42,946 nt of DNA from Equadaptatus sp045642025 (GCA_045642025.1 JAZUIB010000058.1:1-42946), one strand, 5' to 3'; counted from the stretch's first letter, positions 25,022-33,742 are shown. Notes: generated by a model from the sequence alone, not told the origin. A program made the numbers and translations.

Positions 25022-25570
25022 TCAGCAAACTATTTCGCGTATTTCACACGTACTTTTGCATATAGCAATTTCAGCAAGTCTACGCAGTTTGTCAATGTAG
25101 GATTTTCTTTCGGGTGAGTCTTCGGTGGGGACACAGTTTGCTGCAATTTTTGAATATTCTTCCATGATAATTTTTATTCGTACCTCTGCAAAGCGATTGT
25201 ACTTAGCAAGATATTTTATGAGGTTACCAGTTTCTTTAAGTAGTTTATAGTTGGAAGCGTGTTTTTTCGCAAGCCAATACTCATGCATCTTACCGTATTT
25301 TCCGATGCTGATTTCCGAGTCTGTACGACTCAACAGGTAATTTTCAAAGTCAGCTTTGGTCTTGTTATATTCTCTATCCATTCGGTTGAAAACACTCATC
25401 ACATATTTAGACCGACTGATTTTACGTTCTTCAAAGCAGGCGTGCTGCAGGTCTGCAAGAAATGCGGGAAAGGATTTTCCTGTCATACAGCATAGTAGAC
25501 GTGCCTGTTTATCTCCGTATTTTTCCAGTTCTTGTACTGTCATTTCTGCAGTTTTAATTCCTGTTTGCAT
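25022..25570 (-). CDS. Hypothetical protein, basic, mostly helical
   Basis: A 182-residue protein I do not recognise. There is no signal peptide or membrane segment. It is rich in Lys, Glu and Tyr with predicted long helices, and has seven cysteines (27, 28, 45, 146, 171, 175, 182), three of them in the last 12 residues. A strong ribosome-binding site (AAAGGAG) lies eight bases before the ATG, and a promoter is visible, so it is likely expressed. Flanked by gene-poor A/T-rich DNA, an unusual inverted repeat and a divergent antiporter gene, it looks like an accessory insertion between the purine operon and the ribosomal cluster. Confidence 0.65.
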   Translation of the reverse strand: MQTGIKTAEMTVQELEKYGDKQARLLCCMTGKSFPAFLADLQHACFEERKISRSKYVMSVFNRMDREYNKTKADFENYLLSRTDSEISIGKYGKMHEYWLAKKHASNYKLLKETGNLIKYLAKYNRFAEVRIKIIMEEYSKIAANCVPTEDSPERKSYIDKLRRLAEIAICKSTCEIREIVC

Positions 25571-25625
25571 TTTGCTGTCTCCTTTGACTGTATATGTATT
25601 TGTTTTTTACAATAATACCAGCCTA

Positions 25626-25654
25626 AATATACTATTTTTTGTATAAATTGTCAT
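25626..25654 (-). promoter_or_regulatory. Putative promoter of the hypothetical gene
   Basis: Read on the minus strand, ATGACA (25649-25654) and TATATT (25626-25631) are spaced 17 bases apart, about 55 bases before the start codon, in very A/T-rich DNA. Confidence 0.5.
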
Positions 25655-25708
25655 TGGTAAATAAAAATTTTACAAATTTACATCATTTTTGTACTTAGCC
25701 ACAACAAC

Positions 25709-25723
25709 GCATGTTATACATGC
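25709..25723. promoter_or_regulatory. Operator-like palindrome
   Basis: A perfect 6-bp inverted repeat, GCATGT-TAT-ACATGC. It lies between the two divergent promoters, 7 bases before the -35 box of the antiporter gene. A dimeric regulator could control one or both genes from here. Inference only. Confidence 0.4.
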
Positions 25724-25730
25724 ATACTGC

Positions 25731-25758
25731 TTGTTTTTTGCGTGTTTTGTTGTATAAT
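25731..25758 (+). promoter_or_regulatory. Putative promoter of the antiporter gene
   Basis: TTGTTT (25731-25736) and a perfect TATAAT (25753-25758), spacing 16 bases, with the start codon 25 bases beyond. Confidence 0.65.
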
Positions 25759-25783
25759 TTCAGAAAATACGGAGGTGTTTTGT

Positions 25784-27436
25784 ATGCGAAGGAATAATTA
25801 TGCCTTTTTGATTGCGGCTATTTTACTGTTTGTTATTCTAGCGTGGGTAAATAACGAGCCACCCACTTTCGCGGCAGACAGTTACAAGCCTGCTGTTTAT
25901 GCTTCGTTTTTTGCCCTGCTTCCACCTGTTATAGCAATTCTCCTCGCACTTATTACAAAAGAAGTTTATTCTTCGCTTTTTACCGGCATTTTGTTCGGCG
26001 CACTGCTTTATGCGAATGGAAACCCTGTTCTTATGCTGAATACTCTGTTCTACAATGCCGATGGTGGCATGATTACAAAGCTTTCGGACTCTTGGAACAC
26101 CGGCATTATTGTTTTTCTTGTCATTCTGGGTATTCTTGTCGCTTTGATGAACAAGGTGGGCGGCTCGCGCGCTTTCGGCTACTGGGCTTCTAAGAATATC
26201 AAGTCGCGCACGGGCGCTCTTTGTGCTACTTCTGTGCTCGGTATTCTGATTTTCGTTGATGATTATTTTAATTGTCTAACTGTTGGCTCTGTCATGCGTC
26301 CTGTCACTGACGCACGAGGCATAAGCCGCGCGAAGTTAGCTTATCAGATTGACGCAACGGCTGCGCCTGTCTGTATTCTTGCGCCTGTTTCAAGTTGGGC
26401 TGCGGCTGTGACTTCTTCTATTCCGAAGGAGTCACAGTATAACGGATTCACTATATTTTTGCAAACTATTCCGCTGAATTTCTATGCGTTGGCAACAATT
26501 TTTATGCTTTTTGCCATGGCTTTTATGAATTTCGATTTCGGCAGTATGAAGTTGCATGAGGATAATGCTGCTAAAGGTGACCTTTTTACCACTGAAGCGC
26601 GCCCTTACGGTGAAGTGAGTGCGGAAATAATAAATCCGAAAGGACAGGTGTTTGACCTTGTTGCTCCTGTTGCTGTGCTGATTTTCTGTTGTTGTTGCGG
26701 TATGCTCTACACGGGCGGTTTTTTTGACGGTGTGCCGTTTGTTAACGCTTTTGCGAACTGTAACGCTTCGAGGGGGCTTGTATTCGGCAGTTTTGTAACG
26801 CTTGTTTTTACTTTCTGTCTGTATATGTCCCGCAACGTTATCAGTTTTCAGGAGTTTATGGATTGTATTCCAGAGGGGTTTAAGTCAATGATCGCGCCTA
26901 TTCTTATTCTTTCCATGGCGTGGACTCTTTCAGGCATGACTGGGCTTCTCGGCGCGAAGCACTTTGTTCATAACGCTATTACGGCCTCTGCCGCTTCGCT
27001 GCAACTTTTTCTGCCAGTCATTATTTTTGTCGTTGCCGTTTTTCTAGCTTTTTCGACTGGTACAAGTTGGGGAACTTTCGCTATTTTAATTCCTATTGTC
27101 TATAATATCTTTGATTCGCCCAACACTTATCAAATGCTGATCGTTTCAATCGCGGCGTGCCTTTCAGGCGCTGTAGCAGGCGACCACTGCTCTCCCATCA
27201 GCGACACAACAATTATGGCTTCCGCAGGTGCACACTGCGAGCATGTAAATCATGTCACAACGCAACTTCCGTACGCTACTGTCGTGATTGCATGCGCAGG
27301 AGCAGGTTATCTGCTTGCGGGTTGGCTTGCGTACACTTATGAAAACACCATCGCTCTTGCCGCCCTTCCGTTTACTGTGGCTCTGCTTACGGCGGTTCTG
27401 TTTGTAATACGGGCAAAAATAGCACGCAACAGATAG
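25784..27436 (+). CDS. Na+/H+ antiporter NhaC-family protein
   Basis: An integral inner-membrane carrier of 550 residues with about 12 hydrophobic segments. Start at the ATG preceded by GGAGG eight bases upstream; an in-frame extension would add 14 poor residues. The core ALITKEVYSSLFTGILFGALLY near 60-81, DDYFNCLTVGSVMRPVTD near 160-177, and SGAVAGDHCSPISDTTIMASAGAHCEHVNHV near 461-491 match the NhaC/YfcC-like antiporter superfamily. The last motif holds the polar residues of the ion/substrate path. Exchange of Na+ for H+, or of an organic acid/amino acid, cannot be separated by sequence alone. Single-gene unit, with a divergent unknown gene upstream and convergent rplQ downstream. Confidence 0.85.
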   Translation: MRRNNYAFLIAAILLFVILAWVNNEPPTFAADSYKPAVYASFFALLPPVIAILLALITKEVYSSLFTGILFGALLYANGNPVLMLNTLFYNADGGMITKLSDSWNTGIIVFLVILGILVALMNKVGGSRAFGYWASKNIKSRTGALCATSVLGILIFVDDYFNCLTVGSVMRPVTDARGISRAKLAYQIDATAAPVCILAPVSSWAAAVTSSIPKESQYNGFTIFLQTIPLNFYALATIFMLFAMAFMNFDFGSMKLHEDNAAKGDLFTTEARPYGEVSAEIINPKGQVFDLVAPVAVLIFCCCCGMLYTGGFFDGVPFVNAFANCNASRGLVFGSFVTLVFTFCLYMSRNVISFQEFMDCIPEGFKSMIAPILILSMAWTLSGMTGLLGAKHFVHNAITASAASLQLFLPVIIFVVAVFLAFSTGTSWGTFAILIPIVYNIFDSPNTYQMLIVSIAACLSGAVAGDHCSPISDTTIMASAGAHCEHVNHVTTQLPYATVVIACAGAGYLLAGWLAYTYENTIALAALPFTVALLTAVLFVIRAKIARNR

Positions 27437-27457
27437 AGCGATCTACAATCTACAAAC

Positions 27458-27494
27458 TAAAAAAACTCTCTGCTTTCGCAGAGAGTTTTTTTAC
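27458..27494. terminator. Bidirectional terminator between antiporter and rplQ
   Basis: A stem of AAAACTCTCTGC with its complement around a TTTC loop, with an A run on the left and seven T on the right. It ends both the antiporter transcript and the long ribosomal transcript. Adjacent 27440-27458 contains an inverted TAGTTTGTAG word shared with the repeat at 250. Confidence 0.9.
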
Positions 27495-27503
27495 TGCCGT
27501 TAA

Positions 27504-27857
27504 TTAGTCAACGAGTTGGATTACGACCATAGGTGATGCATCACCGAGGCGTGCTCCTAGTTTGACTATTCTTGTGTATCCGCCGTTACGGTCTTTATAT
27601 TTCGGTCCAAGTTCAGCAAAGAGCTTGGTGACTGCTTCTTTGTGCGGCATGCGTGCTATAACAAGACGACGATCGTTGAGTGTGCCTGATTTTGCTTTTG
27701 TAATCATTTTTTCGGCAATCTTACGAACTTCTTTGGCTCTTGTTTCAGTTGTAACTATGCTACCTGCAACAAAGAGACTTGCCGCCATGTTACCAAGCAT
27801 TGCCCAACGATGGGAACTGCAGCGCCCAAGTTTTCTAAGTGCCATGCGGTGTCTCAT
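27504..27857 (-). CDS. rplQ: Ribosomal protein L17
   Basis: A 50S subunit protein of 117 residues near the polypeptide exit. The N-terminus MRHRMALRKLGRCSSHRWAM is diagnostic, and the ETRAKEVRKIAEKMIT helix follows. Last gene of the supercluster, directly abutting rpoA (no gap). The bidirectional terminator follows 10 bases later. Confidence 0.97.
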   Translation of the reverse strand: MRHRMALRKLGRCSSHRWAMLGNMAASLFVAGSIVTTETRAKEVRKIAEKMITKAKSGTLNDRRLVIARMPHKEAVTKLFAELGPKYKDRNGGYTRIVKLGARLGDASPMVVIQLVD

Positions 27858-28841
27858 TTAATTTTCCTCCTCTGTAACTTCTTCACCGGCAAGATGAAGG
27901 TTTAACTTTGCAAGCTTGTCTTCTATTTCTTTGAGGGAAATTCTTCCAAGGTTGCGTGTTTTCATAAGGTCATCTCTTGTTTTTTCAACAAGTTCGCTTA
28001 TGAGATGCACTCCTCCGCGGAGTAGACAGTTTTCACTGCGTACTGAGAGTTCAAGGTCTCTTACTGAACGTCCAAGCCATGCATTGTCACCAATCTGATA
28101 GGCTTTCTGTTTTGGCGAACCGTCACCGACGATGTCTCTGATATCATCACTGCTACCTGGACCTGCTATTGTATCCACGATGGAGGTATAGTAGCTTTTG
28201 AGGATTTTTCCTGCCTGGACAATGGCGTTTTCTGGTGTAACCGTACCGTTTGTCCATATTTCAAGGTTAAGGCTGTCATAGTCTGTACGCTGTCCCTGGC
28301 GTTTGTCACCAACTTCGTATTTGACTCTTTCAACCGGTGAGAATAGTGCGTCTGTCTGGAGCGCATCTGCTGGAAGCCATGGCGCACGTGGTCTGTCAAT
28401 CGGTGCATAGCCTGTTCCTGTGCTGATATATATGTCCATGGCAAGTGTTGCACCATCTTCAAGCGTACAAATGTACGCATTGGGATTCGGGAATTCAATA
28501 TCAGCGTCCGGCTGAATGTCAGCAGCTGTTACAATTCTAGGGCCCGTAACTTCAAGTCTCAGAGTTTTAACAATGTTGACATGGCAACTGACAGCTATGG
28601 ATTTAAGTTTTACGAGGAGCTCAATCACATCTTCCTTTACGCCTGGAACAGTGCTGAACTCGTGAAGAACACCCTCTATGCGAACCGCAATTATCGCAGC
28701 CCCGGAGATTGATGAGAGGAGAACTCTACGAAGTGAGTTTCCAACTGTTACTCCATAGCCTCTTTCAAGCGGCTCGATTGTTAATTTACCGTATGATGGG
28801 GTAGACTCCTGCATTACGACTTCGTAACGATCGTGTTCCAT
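27858..28841 (-). CDS. rpoA: RNA polymerase alpha subunit
   Basis: The 327-residue alpha subunit that nucleates RNA polymerase assembly. The N-terminal dimerisation domain contains EPLERGYGVTVGNSLRRVLLSS near 24-45. A linker near 235-250 leads to the C-terminal domain (about 255-320), which carries the promoter UP-element and activator contacts, including NCLLRGGVHLISELVEKT and RNLGRISLKEIEDKL. Lies between rpsD and rplQ as in most bacteria. Confidence 0.98.
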   Translation of the reverse strand: MEHDRYEVVMQESTPSYGKLTIEPLERGYGVTVGNSLRRVLLSSISGAAIIAVRIEGVLHEFSTVPGVKEDVIELLVKLKSIAVSCHVNIVKTLRLEVTGPRIVTAADIQPDADIEFPNPNAYICTLEDGATLAMDIYISTGTGYAPIDRPRAPWLPADALQTDALFSPVERVKYEVGDKRQGQRTDYDSLNLEIWTNGTVTPENAIVQAGKILKSYYTSIVDTIAGPGSSDDIRDIVGDGSPKQKAYQIGDNAWLGRSVRDLELSVRSENCLLRGGVHLISELVEKTRDDLMKTRNLGRISLKEIEDKLAKLNLHLAGEEVTEEEN

Positions 28842-28869
28842 ACTAACCCCTTCCTTTCAGTTATTCGCA

Positions 28870-29496
28870 CTAACGTGCATAGAATTCGACGACGAGCTGC
28901 TCCTGTACAGGAACTTCAATTTGTTCGCGAACAGGTATTGTTATTATTGTGCCTGAAAGAGCACTTGCATTAAGTTCAAGCCATGCCGGAACTGCATGCG
29001 ATGCTGCAGCTTCGACGTTTTCCTTGATTACCGCGATTTCACGGCTACCTTCGGCTACTGCAATTACATCACCAGGTTTAAGCATTGCGCTGGGTATGTC
29101 AAGCTTGCGGCCGTTAACCGTGAAATGACCGTGACGGACAAATTGACGCGCTTGAGCACGACTGACTGCAAATCCTAGACGATAGACAACATTGTCTACA
29201 CGGCGTTCAAGAAGCTGAAGAAAGTTGTGACCAGTCTGTCCGGCAAGTCTTGCTGCTTCAGCGTAAATTGTGCTGAACTGTGCTTCGTTAAGGCTGTAAA
29301 AACGACGAAGTTTCTGCTTTTCACGGAGACGGAGTCCGTATTCACTCATTTTGCCTCGGCGTGTACCGTGCTGACCCGGTTTTGAATTGCGTTTTTTAAA
29401 TGCGCATTTGTCGGTATAGCAACGGTCACCTTTAAGAAAGAGCTGGCAACCTTCTGCACGGCAGAGGCGGCATACAGGTCCTGTATATCTGCTCAT
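28870..29496 (-). CDS. rpsD: Ribosomal protein S4, zinc-binding form
   Basis: A 30S assembly protein of 208 residues that binds the 5' domain of 16S rRNA. The N-terminal knuckle has cysteines at 9, 12, 26 and 31 (CRLC, CYTDKC), the zinc-binding form. The S4 RNA-binding domain lies near 100-165 (RRVDNVVYRLGFAVSRAQARQ). S4 is often an autoregulator of the alpha operon; no specific leader site was identified. Confidence 0.97.
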   Translation of the reverse strand: MSRYTGPVCRLCRAEGCQLFLKGDRCYTDKCAFKKRNSKPGQHGTRRGKMSEYGLRLREKQKLRRFYSLNEAQFSTIYAEAARLAGQTGHNFLQLLERRVDNVVYRLGFAVSRAQARQFVRHGHFTVNGRKLDIPSAMLKPGDVIAVAEGSREIAVIKENVEAAASHAVPAWLELNASALSGTIITIPVREQIEVPVQEQLVVEFYAR

Positions 29497-29517
29497 ACTT
29501 TGTTTCCTCCTTATAAA

Positions 29518-29910
29518 CTACACGCGACGACGCTTCGGCGGACGACATCCGTTGTGCGGAATCGGTGTTGCGTCACGAATGACGTTAATGCTGAGTCCTG
29601 CTGCCTGAAGGGCGCGAATTGCTGATTCACGACCAGGTCCAGGACCTTTTACAACTACGTCAACTTCAATGACACCGTGGTCTTTGGCTGCTTTTGCCGC
29701 CTGTTCGGCTGACATTTGTGCTGCATACGGTGTTGATTTGCGTGCACCTTTGAAACCAACGTTTCCGCCTGCAGACCATGAAAGCGCATTGCCCTGTTTA
29801 TCTGTAAGCGTTACGATTGTGTTGTTAAACGTTGAATAGATGTGTGCAACGCCGTAACTTACATTCTTCTTGTCTTTGCGTTTACGAGTACGCTGTACGC
29901 GTTTGGCCAC
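29518..29910 (-). CDS. rpsK: Ribosomal protein S11
   Basis: A 30S platform protein of 130 residues. The central STFNNTIVTLTDKQGNALSW and the C-terminal tail PHNGCRPPKRRRV are diagnostic. The start codon is GTG, with GGGAGGG eight bases upstream. Follows rpsM after 23 bases. Confidence 0.97.
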   Translation of the reverse strand: MAKRVQRTRKRKDKKNVSYGVAHIYSTFNNTIVTLTDKQGNALSWSAGGNVGFKGARKSTPYAAQMSAEQAAKAAKDHGVIEVDVVVKGPGPGRESAIRALQAAGLSINVIRDATPIPHNGCRPPKRRRV

Positions 29911-29933
29911 TTATGATCCCTCCCTGTAAAGCG

Positions 29934-30308
29934 TTATTTTGTAGCTTTCTTTTTGCCGGCAACCGTACGTTTCGGTCCTTTGCGGGTGCGGGCGTTTGTT
30001 TTCGTCTTCTGTCCACGGACAGGCAACCCTTGACGATGTCTGAGCCCACGGTAGCTTCCGATATCCATAAGACGTTTGATGTTCATAGCTCTCTCACGGC
30101 GAAGATCGCCTTCGAGAACATAGTTTTCGAGTTCTGCGCGAAGTTTCTGTTCGTCTTCCTCACTCATATCCTTAACACGAACGTCAGGATTTACACCTGT
30201 TGCTTCAAGAATACGGCTTGCATATGCAGGCCCAATTCCATAGATGTAGGTAAGAGCGATTTCGATTCTCTTGTCGCGCGGCAGGTCAACTCCGGCTAAA
30301 CGTGCCAT
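29934..30308 (-). CDS. rpsM: Ribosomal protein S13
   Basis: A 30S head protein of 124 residues that contacts the P-site tRNA and the S19 partner. MARLAGVDLPRDKRIEIALTYIYGIG and the basic C-terminus with GLPVRGQKTKTNARTRKG are characteristic. Six bases separate it from rpmJ. Confidence 0.97.
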   Translation of the reverse strand: MARLAGVDLPRDKRIEIALTYIYGIGPAYASRILEATGVNPDVRVKDMSEEDEQKLRAELENYVLEGDLRRERAMNIKRLMDIGSYRGLRHRQGLPVRGQKTKTNARTRKGPKRTVAGKKKATK

Positions 30309-30314
30309 ATTCTG

Positions 30315-30440
30315 CTATCTCCTTCCACCCTGGCGCTGTTTGTGACGCGGGTTTTTGCTGCATATTACGCGCACTACGCCGTGACGTTTGATTATTCTGC
30401 AAAATTCACAAATTGGTTTGACCGACGGTCTTACTTTCAT
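30315..30440 (-). CDS. rpmJ: Ribosomal protein L36, zinc-binding form
   Basis: A very short gene of 41 codons. The protein starts MKVRPSVKPICEFCRIIKRH and ends HKQRQGGRR. Zinc ligands C11, C14, C27 and H33 are all present (C+ form). The GGRR tail makes it a few residues longer than the usual 37-38. A GGAGG motif precedes the ATG. Located between infA and rpsM as usual. Confidence 0.96.
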   Translation of the reverse strand: MKVRPSVKPICEFCRIIKRHGVVRVICSKNPRHKQRQGGRR

Positions 30441-30493
30441 TTGTTGCAGACCTCCTTGAGAAATTCTTGATCCTAACGGATTAAATTTGTTTG

Positions 30494-30712
30494 TTATTTG
30501 TATCTATATGTGATTCGCCCACGGGTCAAATCGTATGGCGAAAGCTCCAACTGCACACGGTCACCCGGAAGAATTCTGATAAAATTCATTCTCATTTTTC
30601 CGGATACATGGGCCAGTATTTTGTGACCGTTTTCCAACTCTACACGGAACATGGCATTCGGTAAAGGTTCAACAACCTTGCCCTTTACCTCAATTATATC
30701 TTCTTTGTCCAT
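30494..30712 (-). CDS. infA: Translation initiation factor IF-1
   Basis: A 72-residue OB-fold protein that occupies the ribosomal A site during initiation. Typical segments are GKVVEPLPNAMFRVELENGHKILAHVSGK and the C-terminal YDLTRGRITYRYK. Nine bases after the KOW gene stop, whose region provides the ribosome-binding site (GGGAGG, a rather long spacing). Confidence 0.97.
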   Translation of the reverse strand: MDKEDIIEVKGKVVEPLPNAMFRVELENGHKILAHVSGKMRMNFIRILPGDRVQLELSPYDLTRGRITYRYK

Positions 30713-30721
30713 GCAGTTATC

Positions 30722-31018
30722 TCAACCTCCCTGTTTGCAGGATATGCTGCCGTCGTCTGAAACCGCTGAAATCTCCCGAATCAGCCAGCCGTTGTCCGGG
30801 ACTTTGCCCCCAGCGATACGTCCGGCAACATCTTCAAGATTGATCTGCGTCTTCTGAAGGTGCTTCACATTTTTCATTTTCGGCTTATCGCATTTGTAAA
30901 AACTACCATCTGCGATCACCGCTCGCGAATCACCTTCTGTGGATATTACCACAAATAAATTTCCTGCGTACTTTCCTTGACGAACTTTCACGAGATCACC
31001 GATTCTGAATTCCATCAT
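30722..31018 (-). CDS. KOW-domain RNA-binding protein (L14e/L6e/L27e-like)
   Basis: A 98-residue protein with an N-terminal KOW motif: EFRIGDLVKVRQGKYAGNLFVVIS at about 3-26. This resembles archaeal and eukaryotic L14e-like proteins. The ATG at 31018 overlaps the map stop (TAATG); a longer reading from 31030 would sit inside map. Genes of this type occupy the same place, between map and infA, in many Firmicutes and Synergistota. RNA or ribosome binding is inferred from the motif; the precise job is not established. Confidence 0.85.
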   Translation of the reverse strand: MMEFRIGDLVKVRQGKYAGNLFVVISTEGDSRAVIADGSFYKCDKPKMKNVKHLQKTQINLEDVAGRIAGGKVPDNGWLIREISAVSDDGSISCKQGG

Positions 31019-31791
31019 TATTCTTCCCATGGTGTCAGAACTTCTACTCCATTGTCTGTTACGAGCAATGTGTTTTCAAAGTGCGCAGCATCACTGCCGT
31101 CAGCGGTAACAACCGTCCAATGGTCATCAAGTGTTCTGACTTCTTCAGCACCAGTCATTACCATCGGCTCAACACACAATGTCATTCTCGGCTTAATTAT
31201 TAGCCCATTTCCAGGTTTACCGTAATTGGGAATCTGGGGCGCTTCGTGTAACCTACGGCCAATGCCATGTCCTGCATAGTCACGAACAAGTCCGTAACCG
31301 TAAGGAACAACAGTACGCTCAACGGCATAGCCAACATCTCCGAGTGTTGCTCCGGGTCTAACTGCTTTCATACCGTTGTGGAGAGACTGAAGAGTGATGT
31401 CGAGCAGCCGCTTGCGTTCATCACTAATGTGTCCAACCGCGTATGTACAGCAGGCATCTCCAAAAAAGCCATCAATGGAGGCTCCGGTATCTACTGTAAA
31501 GATGTCACCCTCTGTGAGGATTCTGTCTTTGGAAGGTATTCCGTGAACAATCTCGTTGTTTATTGAGGCACATATTGTTCCAGGAAATGCTATCGGAACC
31601 CATGAAACTTTGTAGTTTTTGAAAGCAGGTTTGCCGCCTGATTTCTTAATAAGGTTCTCGGCAGCCAAGTCCAGCGTTAAAGTATCTATACCTGGCTTTA
31701 CGAGGTCTCTCATTAGTTTAAGAATATCTGCTACAAGCTGTCCCGCTTTTCTCATCTTAACGATGTCACGGTCGCTTTTGAACGTTATCAT
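31018..31791 (-). CDS. map: Methionine aminopeptidase, type I
   Basis: Removes the N-terminal methionine from nascent proteins. The protein is 257 residues from the ATG at 31791 (an upstream TTG would add eight residues inside adk). The metal ligands are visible in the family segments FTVDTGASIDGFFGDACCTY near 98-117, GHGIGRRLHEAP near 173-184, and LCVEPMVMTGAEEV near 204-217. It starts one base after adk, with only a weak ribosome-binding site, suggesting translational coupling. Confidence 0.95.
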   Translation of the reverse strand: MITFKSDRDIVKMRKAGQLVADILKLMRDLVKPGIDTLTLDLAAENLIKKSGGKPAFKNYKVSWVPIAFPGTICASINNEIVHGIPSKDRILTEGDIFTVDTGASIDGFFGDACCTYAVGHISDERKRLLDITLQSLHNGMKAVRPGATLGDVGYAVERTVVPYGYGLVRDYAGHGIGRRLHEAPQIPNYGKPGNGLIIKPRMTLCVEPMVMTGAEEVRTLDDHWTVVTADGSDAAHFENTLLVTDNGVEVLTPWEE

Positions 31792-31792
31792 T

Positions 31793-32437
31793 CTATCTAA
31801 TGCCTTTGCATTCAAGCAGATTCAGGACTGCATCCTTTGCTCCTGATGCATCAATTTTAAGCAACACACCTTTCGTATCATAGTAATCAACGATTGGTGC
31901 TGTCTGTTCATGGAATACGGTAAGACGCTTACGAATAACTTCTTCTTTATCGTCATCGCGCTGGACAACTTTTCCTCCGCATTTGTCACAGACACCGTCA
32001 GCCTTTACTGGCTTGAGCATCGTGTTGTAAATTTCTCCGCATGTTTTGCAAACTCTTCTTGAAGTAAGTCTATTGACCACAACCTCATCTTCAATTTTAA
32101 GTTCGACCGCCGCGTCGAGTTTCATGCCAAGTTTGTCAAGAAGTCTGCTGAGCGCTTCTGCCTGCAGTAGCGTTCTTGGAAACCCGTCAAGCATGAAACC
32201 GGCAATACAGTCGTCTTTTTTGAGTCTTGCTTCCACCATGTCAATAATAACCTGATCAGGAACAAGTTTTCCTGCATCCATATAGGATTTTGCCAATTTT
32301 CCAAGCTCTGTACCTTCTTTAACGTTAACTCTGAGCATATCGCCGGTTGAGATATGGGCGATAGGATATTTGGCTTTAATTGTTGCGGCCTGTGTTCCTT
32401 TACCTGCGCCAGGAGCGCCTATAAGGATTATTCTCAT
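31793..32437 (-). CDS. adk: Adenylate kinase, zinc-lid form
   Basis: Interconverts ATP, AMP and ADP. The P-loop GAPGAGKGTQ is at residues 7-16. The LID domain holds CKTCGEIYN and CDKCGG, a four-cysteine zinc site, as in many Gram-positive and related enzymes. The AMP-binding segment is GFMLDGFPRTLLQAEAL near 80-96. Length 214 residues. Twelve bases after secY. Confidence 0.97.
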   Translation of the reverse strand: MRIILIGAPGAGKGTQAATIKAKYPIAHISTGDMLRVNVKEGTELGKLAKSYMDAGKLVPDQVIIDMVEARLKKDDCIAGFMLDGFPRTLLQAEALSRLLDKLGMKLDAAVELKIEDEVVVNRLTSRRVCKTCGEIYNTMLKPVKADGVCDKCGGKVVQRDDDKEEVIRKRLTVFHEQTAPIVDYYDTKGVLLKIDASGAKDAVLNLLECKGIR

Positions 32438-32449
32438 CTGTACACCTAA

Positions 32450-33742
32450 TTACAGTCTGAGAAGACCGCCTGATTTGTTCTGGCGTTTCAGAATACCCTG
32501 ATAATGGCGCATAAGAAGTTGTGCTTCGATTTCGTGGACGGTATCAAGCGCAACACCAACAACAATTATAACTGCGGTTCCTCCAAAATAGAAGGAATTG
32601 ATATTGAGAACTTTTGTCATAAGTGTAGGCACAACTGCGATTATCGCAAGCGCGATTGAACCGGCGAGAGTAATGCGTTCCATCACCTTTTCAAGATATT
32701 CTTCAGTCGGTTTACCCGGACGGATACCAAGAATAAATCCGCCGTTTTTCTTCATATTTTCGGCAATTTCTTCAGGTTTAAAAACAACTGCTGTATAGAA
32801 GAAACCGAAGAAGATTATCAGAATTACATATAATACCATGTAAACAGGACTTGTCGGACTGAACCACTTCACTATCATCTGCGCAACAGGACCGTGGAAG
32901 AACCCTGCAATGGTGTATGGGAAAAGCAATACAGAAGAAGCGAAAATAATAGGAATAACGCTTGCTGTATTGACTTTAAGCGGAATAAATGTACTCTGTC
33001 CGCCATACATTTTGTTACCCACAACACGTTTTGCATACTGTACTGGCATACGACGCTGACCTTCCTGGAGAAGCACGCAACCTGCCACAACTGCAAGCAT
33101 AAAGATAACCGCGATAAAGAACACGATAAGGTTAAGTTCGCCAAGTTTCAGAAACTGGAATGTTCTGATAACAGCATCAGGTATTCTAGCAACTATACCG
33201 GCAAAGATGAGCATTGAAATGCCGTTGCCTATACCGTGGTCTGACATAAGTTCGCCAAGCCACATAACTGCCATGGCGCCGGTTGTAAGTGTAAGTGTTA
33301 CAACACAGACGTCAAGCCATGATCCTGAGAAAATACCCGCGCTTCTTAGCCAACCTGTCAGACCGAGCGCCTGAACAACAGCAAAAATGATTGTGCCAAT
33401 ACGTGTGTACTGAACCATTTTTTTCTGTCCGTCAGGACCATCTTTCATCATTTTTTCAAAACTTGGGATGACAACTGCAAGCAACTGCATGACAATACTG
33501 GAGTTGATATACGGTGTAACACCCAATGCAAATATACCAAATCTGCTGAGGGCACCGCCGGCAAAGAGATCGAGGAATCCTAAAATACCGCTCTGTTCAA
33601 AAAGTTTTGAAAGAGCTGCCGCATTTATACCTGGGGTCGGAATAAGTGCACCGAGACGGTACACAAAAAGGGCCCCGAGTACAAATAGGAAACGACGTTT
33701 CAAATCAGGCAGTTTAGCGGCATCTTTAAAGGAATCAAGCAC
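32450..33742 (-). CDS. secY: Preprotein translocase subunit SecY
   Basis: The central channel of the Sec translocon, with ten membrane helices in 430 residues. Recognisable are FRLG-type N-terminal segment LKRRFLFVLGALFVYRLGALIPTPG near 14-38, the plug-region LFAGGALSRFGIFALGVTPYINSSIVMQ near 60-87, and the C-terminal QGILKRQNKSGGLLRL. The start codon is GTG, with GAGGTG seven bases upstream. It follows rplO after one base. Confidence 0.97.
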   Translation of the reverse strand: MLDSFKDAAKLPDLKRRFLFVLGALFVYRLGALIPTPGINAAALSKLFEQSGILGFLDLFAGGALSRFGIFALGVTPYINSSIVMQLLAVVIPSFEKMMKDGPDGQKKMVQYTRIGTIIFAVVQALGLTGWLRSAGIFSGSWLDVCVVTLTLTTGAMAVMWLGELMSDHGIGNGISMLIFAGIVARIPDAVIRTFQFLKLGELNLIVFFIAVIFMLAVVAGCVLLQEGQRRMPVQYAKRVVGNKMYGGQSTFIPLKVNTASVIPIIFASSVLLFPYTIAGFFHGPVAQMIVKWFSPTSPVYMVLYVILIIFFGFFYTAVVFKPEEIAENMKKNGGFILGIRPGKPTEEYLEKVMERITLAGSIALAIIAVVPTLMTKVLNINSFYFGGTAVIIVVGVALDTVHEIEAQLLMRHYQGILKRQNKSGGLLRL

